Of a stretch of DNA of 64,000 nucleotides, positions 56,058 through 64,000 are shown piece by piece. Every line of letters starts with the position of its first letter. The first letter of the stretch is position 1. Both the position numbers and the translations under genes were made by a program. Source of the DNA: JAKFWF01 sp963750535 (GTDB lineage: Bacteria; Pseudomonadota; Alphaproteobacteria; Rhizobiales; Hyphomicrobiaceae); contig CAVVRF010000028.1 in the NCBI GenBank assembly GCA_963750535.1, positions 62,001 through 126,000 on the forward strand. Direction: 5' to 3'. Below the pieces are notes generated by a model. It ran no database searches. It had not been told where the DNA came from and saw nothing but the letters and a program-made list of their open reading frames with translations.

Positions 56058-56752
56058 CAGGTTCTCATCGGCGTAGTGGGGCTTGCGTAGCCCGGCTGCG
56101 GTTTGGCATCCGGCTCTCGCAGATACAAAGGCTGCGGCGGATCGAGGACAGGCAGTCCGCCGGCAAGCCGGGCGAGCACGCCGGCGTGAACCTCGGCCGG
56201 CGCGATCACGTGACGATGGTTGATCCCGATCTCGGCCGCGGCGGCGACCACCAGGCCCGCTCCGGTGCCGGCAATCGCGTGTGGCACGGCGCCGAGATCG
56301 CGTGCCGCTTCCTCGGCGGTGGCAAGCCGGGCCGGGCTCGCCGGCGCCGCATCGGCCAAAGCGAAGGTCTGCAAATAGACGAGTCGGTCGCGTGTCGCGA
56401 CGGCAATGGCGATAGGCATATCGGCATGGCTGTCGCGAAGCTGCGCCGCCATGACGTGCAGGCTCGTCGTGCCCCGGATCTGAAAGCCACGCGCCAAGCC
56501 AAGCGCGCGCGCAACGGCGAGGCCGGTTCGCACGCCGGTGAAGCTGCCGGGGCCGACCGTCACCGCGATCGCGGCCAGGTCGCCGAGCGAGACCGAGGCC
56601 GAGGCGAGCACCTCGCCGATCATCGGCACGATCCGCTCGGAGTGGCCCTTCTCCATCGTCTCGAAGCGCTCGGCCAGCACGCAGTTGCCGGCGCGCGACC
56701 AGACCGCGGCGGAGCATGCCCCGAAGCAGGTGTCGAACGCCAGGATCGTCAT
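56057..56752 (-). CDS. tsaB: tRNA t6A biosynthesis protein TsaB
   Basis: 231 residues. MTILAFDTCFGACSAAVWSR, GHSERIVPMIGEVLASASVS, AIAVTVGPGSFTGVRTGLAV, ARALGLARGFQIRGTTSLHV are the hallmark TsaB/YeaZ stretches. It dimerises with TsaD and TsaE to make threonylcarbamoyl-A37 in tRNAs reading ANN codons. Ends PLYLREPDAKPQ as usual. Coupled to rimI. Confidence 0.93.
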   Translation of the reverse strand: MTILAFDTCFGACSAAVWSRAGNCVLAERFETMEKGHSERIVPMIGEVLASASVSLGDLAAIAVTVGPGSFTGVRTGLAVARALGLARGFQIRGTTSLHVMAAQLRDSHADMPIAIAVATRDRLVYLQTFALADAAPASPARLATAEEAARDLGAVPHAIAGTGAGLVVAAAAEIGINHRHVIAPAEVHAGVLARLAGGLPVLDPPQPLYLREPDAKPQPGYASPTTPMRT

Positions 56753-56829
56753 GCGGTTACCGAAGGCAGGCTCATTGTTTGCCTCCTATACCGAAAATCG
56801 CCGCCCGCGCCATGCCTTCGGCGACGGCA

Positions 56830-57462
56830 TTAGACGATTTGTGCGATTTCAGCAAACTCGAGCCTCGGATTGCGCGGCCGCAATGGGGAAGGATCGCCGT
56901 AGCCCAGGTTGACCAGGAAATTCGACTTGACACTGGTGCCGGCGAAGAAGGCGGCGTCGACGCCGGCATTGTCGAAGCCGGACATCGGCCCGCAGTCGAG
57001 GCCGAGTGCGCGTGCGGCCAGGATCAGATAGGCGCCCTGCAGAGTGCCGTTGCGAAACGCGGTGGCGGCGGCGAGTGCCTCGCTGCCAGTGAACCAGCTT
57101 CTGGCATCCGCGTGCGGGAACAGACGTGGCAGCTGATCGTAGAAGCGCAGGTCATAGGCAACGATCGCGGTGACCGGCGCCGCCATGGTCTTGGCCACGT
57201 TGCCCGACGACAGGTGCGGCTTGAGCCGCTCCTTGGCTGCCGCCGATTTGACGAACACGAGCCGTGCCGGCTGGCAGTTGGCGCTGGTCGGCGCCATCCT
57301 CATGGTGTCGACCAGCCGCAGCAGCAGGCTGTCCGGCAGTTCTTTCGGCAGCCACGCACTATGGGTGCGGGCGGCGAGAAACAGCTGATCCAAGGCTGCC
57401 TTCGACAACTGTCGGGCCACGTCCAGGTCACTCCCTGCGCTCGGCAGCCGCGACGTTGCCAT
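56830..57462 (-). CDS. rutE: nitroreductase-family protein, RutE-like (malonic semialdehyde reductase)
   Basis: 210 residues from ATG 57462. APTSANCQPARLVFVKS, LKPHLSSGNVAKTMAAPVTA, LRFYDQLPRLFPHADARSWF, AFRNGTLQGAYLILAARALG and GPMSGFDNAGVDAAFFAG match RutE/HadB nitroreductases closely. RutE reduces malonic semialdehyde from uracil breakdown using NAD(P)H and FMN. No other rut genes are nearby, so the physiological substrate is uncertain. Confidence 0.85.
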   Translation of the reverse strand: MATSRLPSAGSDLDVARQLSKAALDQLFLAARTHSAWLPKELPDSLLLRLVDTMRMAPTSANCQPARLVFVKSAAAKERLKPHLSSGNVAKTMAAPVTAIVAYDLRFYDQLPRLFPHADARSWFTGSEALAAATAFRNGTLQGAYLILAARALGLDCGPMSGFDNAGVDAAFFAGTSVKSNFLVNLGYGDPSPLRPRNPRLEFAEIAQIV

Positions 57463-57484
57463 GTGCACGCCGGCCGCTCAAGCG

Positions 57485-58129
57485 TCAGGCGGCGGGCCGG
57501 CCCGGCGGTCGCGCCGGCAGCAGCGCCTCGTCGATCTGCCACGCTCTCTTCGACGCCGGCCGCTTGGCCAGGTTGTCGTAGTAGCGCTCGAAGGCCTTGC
57601 GCTTCTCGACGGTGCCGAACTGCATGCCCCAGCCGAGGTGGGCGCCGACGTAGAGATCCGCCGCGCTGAAGCGATTGCCGGCGAGATATTCGCGATCCTT
57701 GACCGCCTGCTCGACGGTATCGAGCACTTCCGCGAGGCAGCCGTAACCCACCATGGGCTTCTTGTCCGGCGGCACCTCGACGCCGAGGAAGTTGTTGATT
57801 ACCGCCGCTTCCAGCGGTCCGGCGGCGAAGAACAGCCAGCGGTAATATGGTCCGCGATCGCGGTCGCCGGGGGGCGGCGCGAGTTTCGCCGCCGGGAACG
57901 CATCGGCGAGGTAGGCGCAGATCGCGGCGCTCTCGGTGACGACGGTATCGCCGTGGCGCAGCGCCGGGACCTTGCCCATCGGATTGATCGCGAGGTAGGC
58001 CGGCGCCTTCATCGTCGTGCCGTACTCGAGCAGCTCGGTCTTGTAGGGCTCGCCGACCTCCTCGAGCATCCAGCGCACGATGCGTCCGCGGGACATCGGG
58101 TTGGTGTAGAATACGAGATCGTTTGCCAT
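57485..58129 (-). CDS. glutathione S-transferase family protein
   Basis: 214 residues. N-terminal thioredoxin-like domain: DLVFYTNPMSRGRIVRWMLE, YLAINPMGKVPALRHGDTVV, TESAAICAYLADAFP (the ES glutathione contact); C-terminal helical domain: YYRWLFFAAGPLEAAVINNF, YLAGNRFSAADLYVGAHLGW. The catalytic residue is probably Ser in PMSRGR, as in beta/Ure2p-like classes. I use ATG 58129 (GGAGGAA 8 nt upstream) over 58135. Overlaps the MmcQ-like gene. Confidence 0.9.
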   Translation of the reverse strand: MANDLVFYTNPMSRGRIVRWMLEEVGEPYKTELLEYGTTMKAPAYLAINPMGKVPALRHGDTVVTESAAICAYLADAFPAAKLAPPPGDRDRGPYYRWLFFAAGPLEAAVINNFLGVEVPPDKKPMVGYGCLAEVLDTVEQAVKDREYLAGNRFSAADLYVGAHLGWGMQFGTVEKRKAFERYYDNLAKRPASKRAWQIDEALLPARPPGRPAA

Positions 58130-58131
58130 GC

Positions 58132-58473
58132 TCATTTCCTCCCCCTGACGGGTTGTGCTTTCTTGCGCGGCAGCGCGTCGCGCCACGCCAGCTCCAGCGC
58201 CGCGCGCAGCTCGGACTGATCGAGCCGGGCGAGCGTGATGGTCGTCCAACCCTGCCTGCCCCAGGCATTGGGCACCGCCGCGAACGCATCCGGAGCGGTG
58301 ACGCATTTCAGCGCCTGCTGGTCCACGGCAAGCTTCAGGTTCGCCGTTCGTCCATCGGCTGCCAGCGTCGCATAGATCCGCGCGACCTTGAATGCGCGAC
58401 GATCGAAGTGCGCGGCCTCGCACGTGCCGGCGAGCGAAAGTGCTATCTGCCGCAGGTCGTCGGCGCTCGCCAT
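58132..58473 (-). CDS. MmcQ/YjbR-family protein
   Basis: 113 residues from ATG 58473. ADDLRQIALSLAGTCEAAHF, RAFKVARIYATLAADGRTAN, LKLAVDQQALKCVT, GWTTITLARLDQSELRAALE is the YjbR/MmcQ double-wing fold. Function unknown. It starts one base after the propeller gene stop. Confidence 0.85.
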   Translation of the reverse strand: MASADDLRQIALSLAGTCEAAHFDRRAFKVARIYATLAADGRTANLKLAVDQQALKCVTAPDAFAAVPNAWGRQGWTTITLARLDQSELRAALELAWRDALPRKKAQPVRGRK

Positions 58474-58474
58474 C

Positions 58475-59576
58475 TCAGGCGAACCGCGCCGCATAGACCG
58501 GCGGCAAGGAATGGACGACCTCGGTCCAGCTGTCGCCCTGGTCCTCGCTCAGCCACAAGCCGCCCGTGGTCGAGCCGAATGTCAGCCGGTCGCCGGTCTC
58601 GTCGATCGCCAGCGCGTGGCGGTAGACGATGTCATAGGCGTGCTCCTGCGGCAGGCCCTTGGTCAGCACGTCGAAGCTCTTGCCGCCGTCGCGGGTGCGG
58701 GTCACCACCAGCCGGCCGTCGCGCGGGATGCGCTTCTCGTCCTTGATCTCGGGCACGAACCAGGCGGTGTCCGGCTCGCCGCGGGTGGACGACGACGGCA
58801 AAGCCGAACGTCGAGGGGCCAGCCTCCTTGATCTCGGTGAAGTTGCGGCCCTCGTCGGAAGACACGAAGATGCCGTTGTGATGCTGCACCCACATGCGGC
58901 TCGGCGCGGCCGGGCATTGCACCAGGCAATGGACGTCCTGCGCGATCGGATCGTGCGTCAGCTCGGGCGGCACGTGGTCGGCGCGCATGCCCTCGCCGCG
59001 CTGGCTCCAGGTCGCGCCAGCGTCCTCTGTGAACCAGACGCCGCCGGTCGACACCGCGATCCAGATCCGCTTCGAGTCCCTGGGGTCGACGATGATCGAG
59101 TGCAGTCCCGGCAGGTCGGCGCCGCCGCCCATCCACGACCGGCGCTTGGGATGATCCCACAGCGAGCGCACCATCTGCCAGCTGTCGCCATGATCGGTCG
59201 AGCGGAACAGCCCGCCGGGCAGCGTGCCGCACCAGATCTCGCCGGGCCGGTCTGCGCCGCCGGGTGTGAGTGCCCAGATTCGCGCCGTGCTCCAGGCCAG
59301 CGGCCGGCCCCACATGTCGTTCTCCTCGAGCCCTTCCGGCTTCGGTGGATAGGTCGGCGTCGCGATCTCCTCCCAGCCGGTCGGCGTCGAGCGGTGCACC
59401 TTGACGCCGAAGTGGCCGTGATCGAGCGCCGCATAGTGGCGGCCGCTACGCCGGTCGGTCAGCGTCAAGGTGACATTGTCGCCGAGAAAATCGACGCGAT
59501 CGACCACCCAGCGGCCGGCCTTGCGCACGATCCAGAACAGCCCCTTGCGGGTCGAGACAAGCACCGTGTCGGACAT
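58475..59576 (-). CDS. BNR/YVTN-like beta-propeller protein, one +1 frameshift
   Basis: ATG 59576 with GGAGG 7 nt upstream. Repeats of the Asp-box type: FRSTDHGDSWQM, WFTEDAGATWSQ, FVSSDEGRNFTE, TRTRDGGKSFDV, WLSEDQGDSWTE, i.e. a sialidase-like propeller without signal peptide. Near 58781 one extra base (CCGCGGCGAG) breaks the frame; removal joins AVVVHPR to EPDTAWFVPEIKDEKRIPRD and gives 366 residues. No sialidase arginine triad is evident, so a binding rather than hydrolytic role is likely. Coupled to the ThiS-like gene upstream. Confidence 0.85.
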
Positions 59577-59578
59577 GA

Positions 59579-59848
59579 TCAACCTCCTGATAGCGCCTGG
59601 AAGACGTAGATGTTGCTGGATTGGCTAACGGGATCGGAGAGGCGGACCCGATCGCGGACGAGCTCGCCATCGACGAAGATCGTCATGTGCCGGCGCAGCG
59701 CCGCCTGGTCGTCGAGCACGTAGGAGCGCGCCTGCGGGTTCTGATTGAAGACATTGTCCAGCACCTCGCGCACGGTGCTGCCCGCCGCCTCGGCGGCGGG
59801 GCACGCCACATGCCGCTGGATATTCTCGGTGAAGACGACGCGTGCCAT
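59579..59848 (-). CDS. MoaD/ThiS-like ubiquitin-fold sulfur-carrier protein
   Basis: 89 residues ending in Gly-Gly (YVFQALSGG), the C-terminus that MoaD, ThiS and related carriers thiocarboxylate. RVVFTENIQRHVACPAAEAA, TVREVLDNVFNQNPQARSYV, MTIFVDGELVRDR complete the beta-grasp. Its stop is only 2 nt from the propeller start. The pairing suggests a carrier specific to the propeller protein rather than molybdopterin or thiamine synthesis, since no moa or thi genes are nearby. Confidence 0.85.
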   Translation of the reverse strand: MARVVFTENIQRHVACPAAEAAGSTVREVLDNVFNQNPQARSYVLDDQAALRRHMTIFVDGELVRDRVRLSDPVSQSSNIYVFQALSGG

Positions 59849-59916
59849 CGAGCGACTCCAAGTTCCGATGTGGCCGGGTGCGACGATCTCCGGCGCCGCG
59901 GCGAACCCGCCTTCGA

Positions 59917-60453
59917 CTACCTCTCGGCGAGCGCCTTGAGGTCCGCGAGCCCCTTCTCGAACGAGCCGCCGACCATCTTGTCCATGTTGCAGAAGGTCGA
60001 AATCACCTTGGTGAGGAAGGGGCTCGGCCCTTGCATCGCCCAGGTGACGCGGGTGGCGTCGGCCTCCGGCGCCAGCACGAACTCGACCCGGTTGTGCGCC
60101 TCCATCGGGCTTTTCATGTCGAGCTTCATCGCGATCTTCGACGACGGTACCGATTCGGTGATCTCGACGCTGCCGACGCCGACGTTGCTGTTGCCGCTCC
60201 AGTCGTGCGCCGAGCCGACGCCGCTCGCCGGTCCGCGATAGGAAAGCTTGGTCGCCGGATCCAATTTCAGGAACGGATTCCAGGTGTTGAACGCGCGCAG
60301 ATCGTTGATCATCGGGAAGACCTTTTCCGGCGGCGCCTTGATCACCAGCGACCGCGCCACCTGGAAGCTGTCCGGCTTGGTGGCGGCGTAGGCCAGAACG
60401 CCGCCGATGCCAATGGCGATCAGCAGGGCGGTATAGGAAATGAACTTAAGCAT
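59917..60453 (-). CDS. SRPBCC-family (polyketide cyclase-like) protein, membrane anchored
   Basis: 178 residues. One N-terminal helix (FISYTALLIAIGIGGVLAYA) then FQVARSLVIKAPPEKVFPMI, NDLRAFNTWNPFLKLDP, the START/Bet v1-like barrel, and a C-terminal helix NMDKMVGGSFEKGLADLKAL. These proteins bind hydrophobic ligands; function unknown. Upstream gene encodes a PhnB-like protein. Confidence 0.88.
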   Translation of the reverse strand: MLKFISYTALLIAIGIGGVLAYAATKPDSFQVARSLVIKAPPEKVFPMINDLRAFNTWNPFLKLDPATKLSYRGPASGVGSAHDWSGNSNVGVGSVEITESVPSSKIAMKLDMKSPMEAHNRVEFVLAPEADATRVTWAMQGPSPFLTKVISTFCNMDKMVGGSFEKGLADLKALAER

Positions 60454-60486
60454 CGTTTGCTCCTCGTCAGTGGTTCGCGGATTGCG

Positions 60487-60960
60487 TCATGCGCGGTCGT
60501 AGGCCTGCCGCAGCTTGGCGATGTCGAGCTTGACCATCTGCATCAGGGCCTGCATCACCGCCGCCGACTTGCCGGGCTGCTTCGCGGTGACGAGCTCGGA
60601 AAGAATGGTCGGAACGACCTGCCACGACAGTCCGTACCGGTCCTTGAGCCAGCCGCACTGCACCTCGCTGCCGCCGTCGGTGAGGCCCTGCCAGATCCTG
60701 TCGATCTCGGCCTGATCGTCGCAATTGACAACCAGCGAGACGGCCGGCGTGAATTCGTACATCGGCCCGCCGTTGAGCGCGACGAAGTCCTGGCCGTCGA
60801 GTACGAACGACACGGTCATGACGCTGCCCGCCGGTGCCGGCATTCCCTCGCCGTAGTGCGTGACATGCTTGATTCTCGAGTTCTTGAAGATCGAGACGTA
60901 GTGCTTCGCGGCCTCTTCCGCCTTGCCGTCGTACCAGAGGAATGGAGTGATCTTCTGCAT
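60487..60960 (-). CDS. PhnB-like VOC-superfamily protein
   Basis: 157 residues. MQKITPFLWYDGKAEEAAKH, YVSIFKNSRIKHVTHYGEGM, FVLDGQDFVALNGGP, WQGLTDGGSEVQCGWLKDRY, GLSWQVVP is the DUF/PF06983 (3-demethylubiquinone-like) glyoxalase fold. Often found with SRPBCC and DGPF proteins, as here. Not catalytically assigned. Confidence 0.9.
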   Translation of the reverse strand: MQKITPFLWYDGKAEEAAKHYVSIFKNSRIKHVTHYGEGMPAPAGSVMTVSFVLDGQDFVALNGGPMYEFTPAVSLVVNCDDQAEIDRIWQGLTDGGSEVQCGWLKDRYGLSWQVVPTILSELVTAKQPGKSAAVMQALMQMVKLDIAKLRQAYDRA

Positions 60961-61191
60961 CGCATGCTCCCTTCTTGAAAATGCGTCGGTCTCGGTGAAT
61001 TGGGATTGGCGTCGCCTAATGGTGGCGGCCGGTGAAGTCTGGGAGTGTATCGGTCAGTCTGTCGAACGCTTGTGGCGAAAGGCGGGTTGCATCGGGTGTC
61101 GATACCGTGAAGACGCGCCGGCGGCCTCGGTCCCGACATCAGGCCGAGAAAAATTTCGGACGCGCCGAAAAGCGGTGCGAGCACCTGGGTT

Positions 61192-62451
61192 TCAGTTGTC
61201 GGCCGAGCCGCCTGCGCTGGCGAGACTGTCGAGCTTCTGGCGAATGTGCGCGGCCTGCGCCGGCGTGGTGGCGAGCGCAATGGCACGGTCGAGCGCGACC
61301 CGGGCCTCCTCGGTTCTGCTCAATTGCAGCAAAAAGGTGCCACGGGCACCATGGAAATAGAAGTATCCATCGAGCGCCGCCGCCAGCGGCTCGATCATCG
61401 CCAGCGCCTCGGCCGGGCCGTGCGTCCTTGCAACGGCGACCGCGCGATTGAGCGTCACGATCGGCGACGGCTGCATCCTTTCCAGCGTGCCGTAGAGCTG
61501 GTCGATGCCGGCCCAGTCGGTATCCTCGAACCGTGCCGCGCGCGAATGCAGGGCTGCGATCGCGGCCTGGACCTGGTACGGTCCGGGCCGCCGATGGCGC
61601 ACCGCCTTGTCGATCAGGGCCAGGCCCTCGGCAATCAGCTTCCTGTTCCAGCGACGGCGATCCTGGTCCTCGAGCAGAACGAAGTTGCCGTCGGCGTCGA
61701 ACCTCGCATCGGCGCGCGCGTGCTGAAGCAGCATCAGAGCGGCGAGCCCCATGATCTCCGGCTCCGTCGGATAGAGGCCGAGCAACAGCCGCGCGAGCCG
61801 GATCGCCTCGTCACACAGCGGCGCCCGCCCTGCGCTCTCGGCAGCGCTCGTCGTGTAGCCCTCGTTGAAGATCAGGTAGATCATCGCGGCGACCGCGGCG
61901 AGGCGCTCGCTCCGCTCGATTGCTCCTGGCGCCTCGAACGGCACGTCGGTCTTGGCGATGCGCGCCTTGGCCCTGGTGATGCGCTGCTCCATCGCCGCTT
62001 CGCCGACCAGGAAGGCGCGCGCGATCTGCTTGACGGTCAGGCCGGATACGATGCGCAGCGCCAGCGCGATCTGCTGCGTCGCCGGCAGATCCGGGTGGCA
62101 GCAAACGAACAGCAGGCGCAGGATATCGTCGCGATAGTCGGCGTGGTCGATCCGCTCCGCAGCCGCCGCTTCCGCGTCGGAGAGATCGGACAGGGCTTCC
62201 TCGGGCGGCAGCGGCACCTGCTTGCCGCGGCGGCGGACATCGTCGATCGCGGCGTTGCGGCCGACCATGATCAGCCATGCCGCGACATCGCGCGGCGGAC
62301 CGTTGCGCGGCCAGGACCGCAGCGCGCGCAGGCAGGCCTCCTGGTACGCCTCCTCGGCGGTGTCGAGGTCCCGGAAATAGCGCAGCAGCGCCGCCATGGC
62401 CTGCGGTCGCGCGGCCGTCAGTACCGAGTTGAGCCAGGCGCTGCCCGTCAC
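61192..62451 (-). CDS. ECF sigma factor with C-terminal TPR-like domain (ECF42-type)
   Basis: 419 residues from a GTG at 62451 inside the DGPF stop. Sigma2 (AALLRYFRDLDTAEEAYQEA, CLRALRSWPRNGPPRDVAAW), sigma4 (FVCCHPDLPATQQIALALRI, KQIARAFLVGEAAMEQRITR), then a long helical extension of about 230 residues (IYLIFNEGYTTSAAESAG and repeats such as QLYGTLERMQPSPIVTLNRA). This domain order and the coupled DGPF protein define ECF42-type sigma factors, which have no anti-sigma factor and are controlled through the extension. Confidence 0.9.
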   Translation of the reverse strand: MTGSAWLNSVLTAARPQAMAALLRYFRDLDTAEEAYQEACLRALRSWPRNGPPRDVAAWLIMVGRNAAIDDVRRRGKQVPLPPEEALSDLSDAEAAAAERIDHADYRDDILRLLFVCCHPDLPATQQIALALRIVSGLTVKQIARAFLVGEAAMEQRITRAKARIAKTDVPFEAPGAIERSERLAAVAAMIYLIFNEGYTTSAAESAGRAPLCDEAIRLARLLLGLYPTEPEIMGLAALMLLQHARADARFDADGNFVLLEDQDRRRWNRKLIAEGLALIDKAVRHRRPGPYQVQAAIAALHSRAARFEDTDWAGIDQLYGTLERMQPSPIVTLNRAVAVARTHGPAEALAMIEPLAAALDGYFYFHGARGTFLLQLSRTEEARVALDRAIALATTPAQAAHIRQKLDSLASAGGSADN

Positions 62452-62822
62452 GTTGAAGCCTTGCCAGGGTTGACGAAGAAGCCGACCGGCCGGATCTCGT
62501 AGGCGCCGCCGGGGTTCGCCCGGGCCAGCTCGCCGGCGATCTCGAGCACCTCGTCGAGCGAGTTGCAGTCGACGACATAGAACCCGAGCAGCTGCTCCTT
62601 GGTTTCGGCGAATGGCCCGTCGATGACGAGGTGCGGCTCGCGGTCCTTGCGCAGCGTGGTGGCGGCGGTGGTCGGCAGCAGCCGGGCGACCGGGCCGAGC
62701 TTGCCCTCCCGGCTGAGCCGCTCCATGACCACGCCGAGCTTGGCCATCACCGCATCGTCCTCCTCCTTGCTCCAGGAGCAGGTGACCTTTTCATCATGGT
62801 AGCAGAGGATTGCATATTGCAT
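62448..62822 (-). CDS. YCII-related DGPF-domain protein
   Basis: 124 residues from ATG 62822 (GGAG upstream). MQYAILCYHDEKVTCSWSKE, the DGPF core LVIDGPFAETKEQLLGFYVV, IAGELARANPGGAYEIRPVG. DGPF proteins accompany ECF42 sigma factors and are usually their targets. The stop overlaps the sigma GTG. Confidence 0.9.
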   Translation of the reverse strand: MQYAILCYHDEKVTCSWSKEEDDAVMAKLGVVMERLSREGKLGPVARLLPTTAATTLRKDREPHLVIDGPFAETKEQLLGFYVVDCNSLDEVLEIAGELARANPGGAYEIRPVGFFVNPGKAST

Positions 62823-63202
62823 GGGGCGAAGCTCCGTTGATCCAGAGGACGCCGGAATATGCCCCAAGCCGACAGCCAGTCCAAAATTTCCCTGATCGCG
62901 AATCGCGCCGCGACCCACGACCGGCCCGGGTGTTGATCGCGGCAGCCCTCGATTCCTGCGACATTATCTCCGAGCGGCGTCCGGTCCCATTCCCCGAATC
63001 TCCGAAAGTGCCTAACCACGGTCTCGCGGACGGTATCCACCACATCGACGCGTCAAGTCATCGGGGGCATATCGGCTCGTGTTGATCCTAGTCAAACCAC
63101 GCCGGCTTCATTGGTGATTGGAAGAACGCGTGCCGGCTTGGCCCTGGGATTTGCGCTGGAACTTGCCGGGCAGGCATCAGTAATCCGACTTCGGGGCAAA
63201 TC
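62823..63202. other. 380-bp divergent intergenic region
   Basis: No gene. Promoters for the DGPF-sigma operon (left) and ccoN (right) must lie here; an FNR/FixK-like box is at 63082-63095. Confidence 0.5.
63082..63095. promoter_or_regulatory. FNR/FixK-like box upstream of cbb3 oxidase
   Basis: TTGATCCTAGTCAA matches the anaerobox TTGATN4ATCAA at all but one position. It lies 108 bp before the ccoN start, as expected for oxygen-controlled cbb3 genes in alphaproteobacteria. Confidence 0.6.
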
Positions 63203-64000
63203 ATGACAGATGCAACAGTGGAGCGACAAGCGTTCAGCGATGCCATGGCATTGCTGGCGGCGGTCATTGCCGCAGCCATCGGGCTGGCGATCGCGGCACT
63301 CTCGAACAGCGGCCCGATGGCCTTTCATGGCCTGCTCCTCGCAGTGGGCGCCGGACTTGCCGGCGGCGCAGTGCTGGTGCTGATGAAGAGTGCGACCAGC
63401 AACCAGTCGGAATACTTCGATGGTCCGATCAAGGTTGCGACCATCGCGGCGATTTTCTGGGGCATTGCCGGGTTCCTGGTCGGCGACATCCTGGCCTGGC
63501 AGCTGGCCATGCCGGCGCTGAACTTCGACCTGCCGTGGATCAGTTTCGGCCGGCTCCGCCCGCTGCACACCTCGGCGGTGATTTTCGCCTTTGGCGGCAA
63601 CGTGCTGCTCGCGACCTCGTTCTATGTGGTCCAGCGCACCTGCCACGCCCGCCTCGCCGGTCGCTGGTCGCCGTGGTTCGTGGTGTGGGGCTTCCAGCTT
63701 TTCATCGCCATCGCCGGCACCGGTTATCTGCTCGGCGTCACGCAGGGCAAGGAGTACGCCGAGCCCGAATGGTACGCCGACCTCTTCCTGACCGTGATCT
63801 GGGTCGTCTACCTGCTGGTCTTCCTGGGCACGCTGTGGAAGCGCAAGGAGCCGCACATCTACGTCGCCAACTGGTTCTATCTGGCGATGATCGTCACCGT
63901 TGCCATGCTGCATCTGGTGAACAACGCCACCGTCCCGGTCAGCCTCACCGGGCCCAAGAGCTACATCGTCTACTCGGGCGTCCAGGATGCGATGACGCAG
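63203..64000 (+). CDS. ccoN: cbb3-type cytochrome c oxidase subunit I, C-terminus beyond window
   Basis: 266 residues visible, still open at the window edge. Two extra N-terminal helices (AMALLAAVIAAAIGLAIAAL, GLLLAVGAGLAGGAVLVLMK), then YFDGPIKVATIAAIFWGIAG, FDLPWISFGRLRPLHTSAVI (heme-b His), FGGNVLLATSFYVVQRTC and VNNATVPVSLTGPKSYIVYS, all typical of CcoN. High-affinity terminal oxidase in the inner membrane used at low oxygen; ccoO, Q and P should follow to the right. Confidence 0.93.
   Translation, partial: MTDATVERQAFSDAMALLAAVIAAAIGLAIAALSNSGPMAFHGLLLAVGAGLAGGAVLVLMKSATSNQSEYFDGPIKVATIAAIFWGIAGFLVGDILAWQLAMPALNFDLPWISFGRLRPLHTSAVIFAFGGNVLLATSFYVVQRTCHARLAGRWSPWFVVWGFQLFIAIAGTGYLLGVTQGKEYAEPEWYADLFLTVIWVVYLLVFLGTLWKRKEPHIYVANWFYLAMIVTVAMLHLVNNATVPVSLTGPKSYIVYSGVQDAMTQ

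Overview
The window is GC-rich and reads as the chromosome of a soil-type alphaproteobacterium. Supporting this are a SciP/DUF1153 CtrA-inhibitor gene (43.0 kb), a cbb3 oxidase gene behind an FNR/FixK-like box at the right edge, several peptide-type ABC transporters, and a palindromic repeat of the 'VWVPAFAGMT' type (52.8 kb). I cannot fix the genus from sequence alone; a Rhizobiales- or Reyranella-like bacterium would fit.

Layout. 0-4.6 kb: a partial secreted protein, a decayed TetR copy, two TetR regulators each divergent from a target (a small membrane protein and an NmrA-like oxidoreductase), and a SYLF lipid-binding protein. 5.0-12.0 kb: a complete dipeptide-type ABC transporter (two ATPases, two permeases, Tat-type binding protein) with a DAO-family FAD oxidoreductase. 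12.0-13.3 kb: an HhH protein diverging over an 18-bp perfect palindrome from a monooxygenase-like/MarR pair. 13.3-24.2 kb: a metallophosphoesterase, a binding protein plus two permeases without ATPases, a sugar isomerase-like protein, and a second complete peptide-type transporter. 24.4-28.5 kb: a metal-response region (MerR, CDF-type transporter, EamA protein with a His-rich tail, CsoR, copA remnant, Met-rich Spy-like protein).

28.8-40.9 kb is the most unusual part. A polyamine-type ABC transporter (PotDABC order) and an IclR regulator sit beside a tightly overlapping run of four arginase/agmatinase-family genes. Only one keeps the full set of metal ligands; the other three look like pseudoenzymes. 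The run continues into a small RPVLE-tail domain protein, a class III CoA-transferase, an unknown protein and a citryl-CoA lyase. I infer uptake and breakdown of a guanidino or polyamine-like compound, perhaps feeding a CoA-ester cleavage step. The substrate is unknown.

41-50.5 kb is a patchwork: a primase-like gene, a truncated IS1595-type transposase, small orphans, SciP, a Sel1-repeat protein, a LuxR-type regulator, and a complete IS66 element that has cut an HD-domain gene resembling those of conflict systems. 50.7-64 kb is ordinary chromosome: thiolase and hydratase, der, DUF3597, rimI/tsaB, RutE-like nitroreductase, GST, a beta-propeller/ThiS pair, SRPBCC and PhnB-like proteins, an ECF sigma/DGPF pair, and ccoN.

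A technical theme runs through the window. At least twelve single-base frame shifts interrupt otherwise well-conserved genes, including the essential GTPase der; ten are +1. Most are probably consensus errors, so the affected genes should not be read as dead without resequencing.
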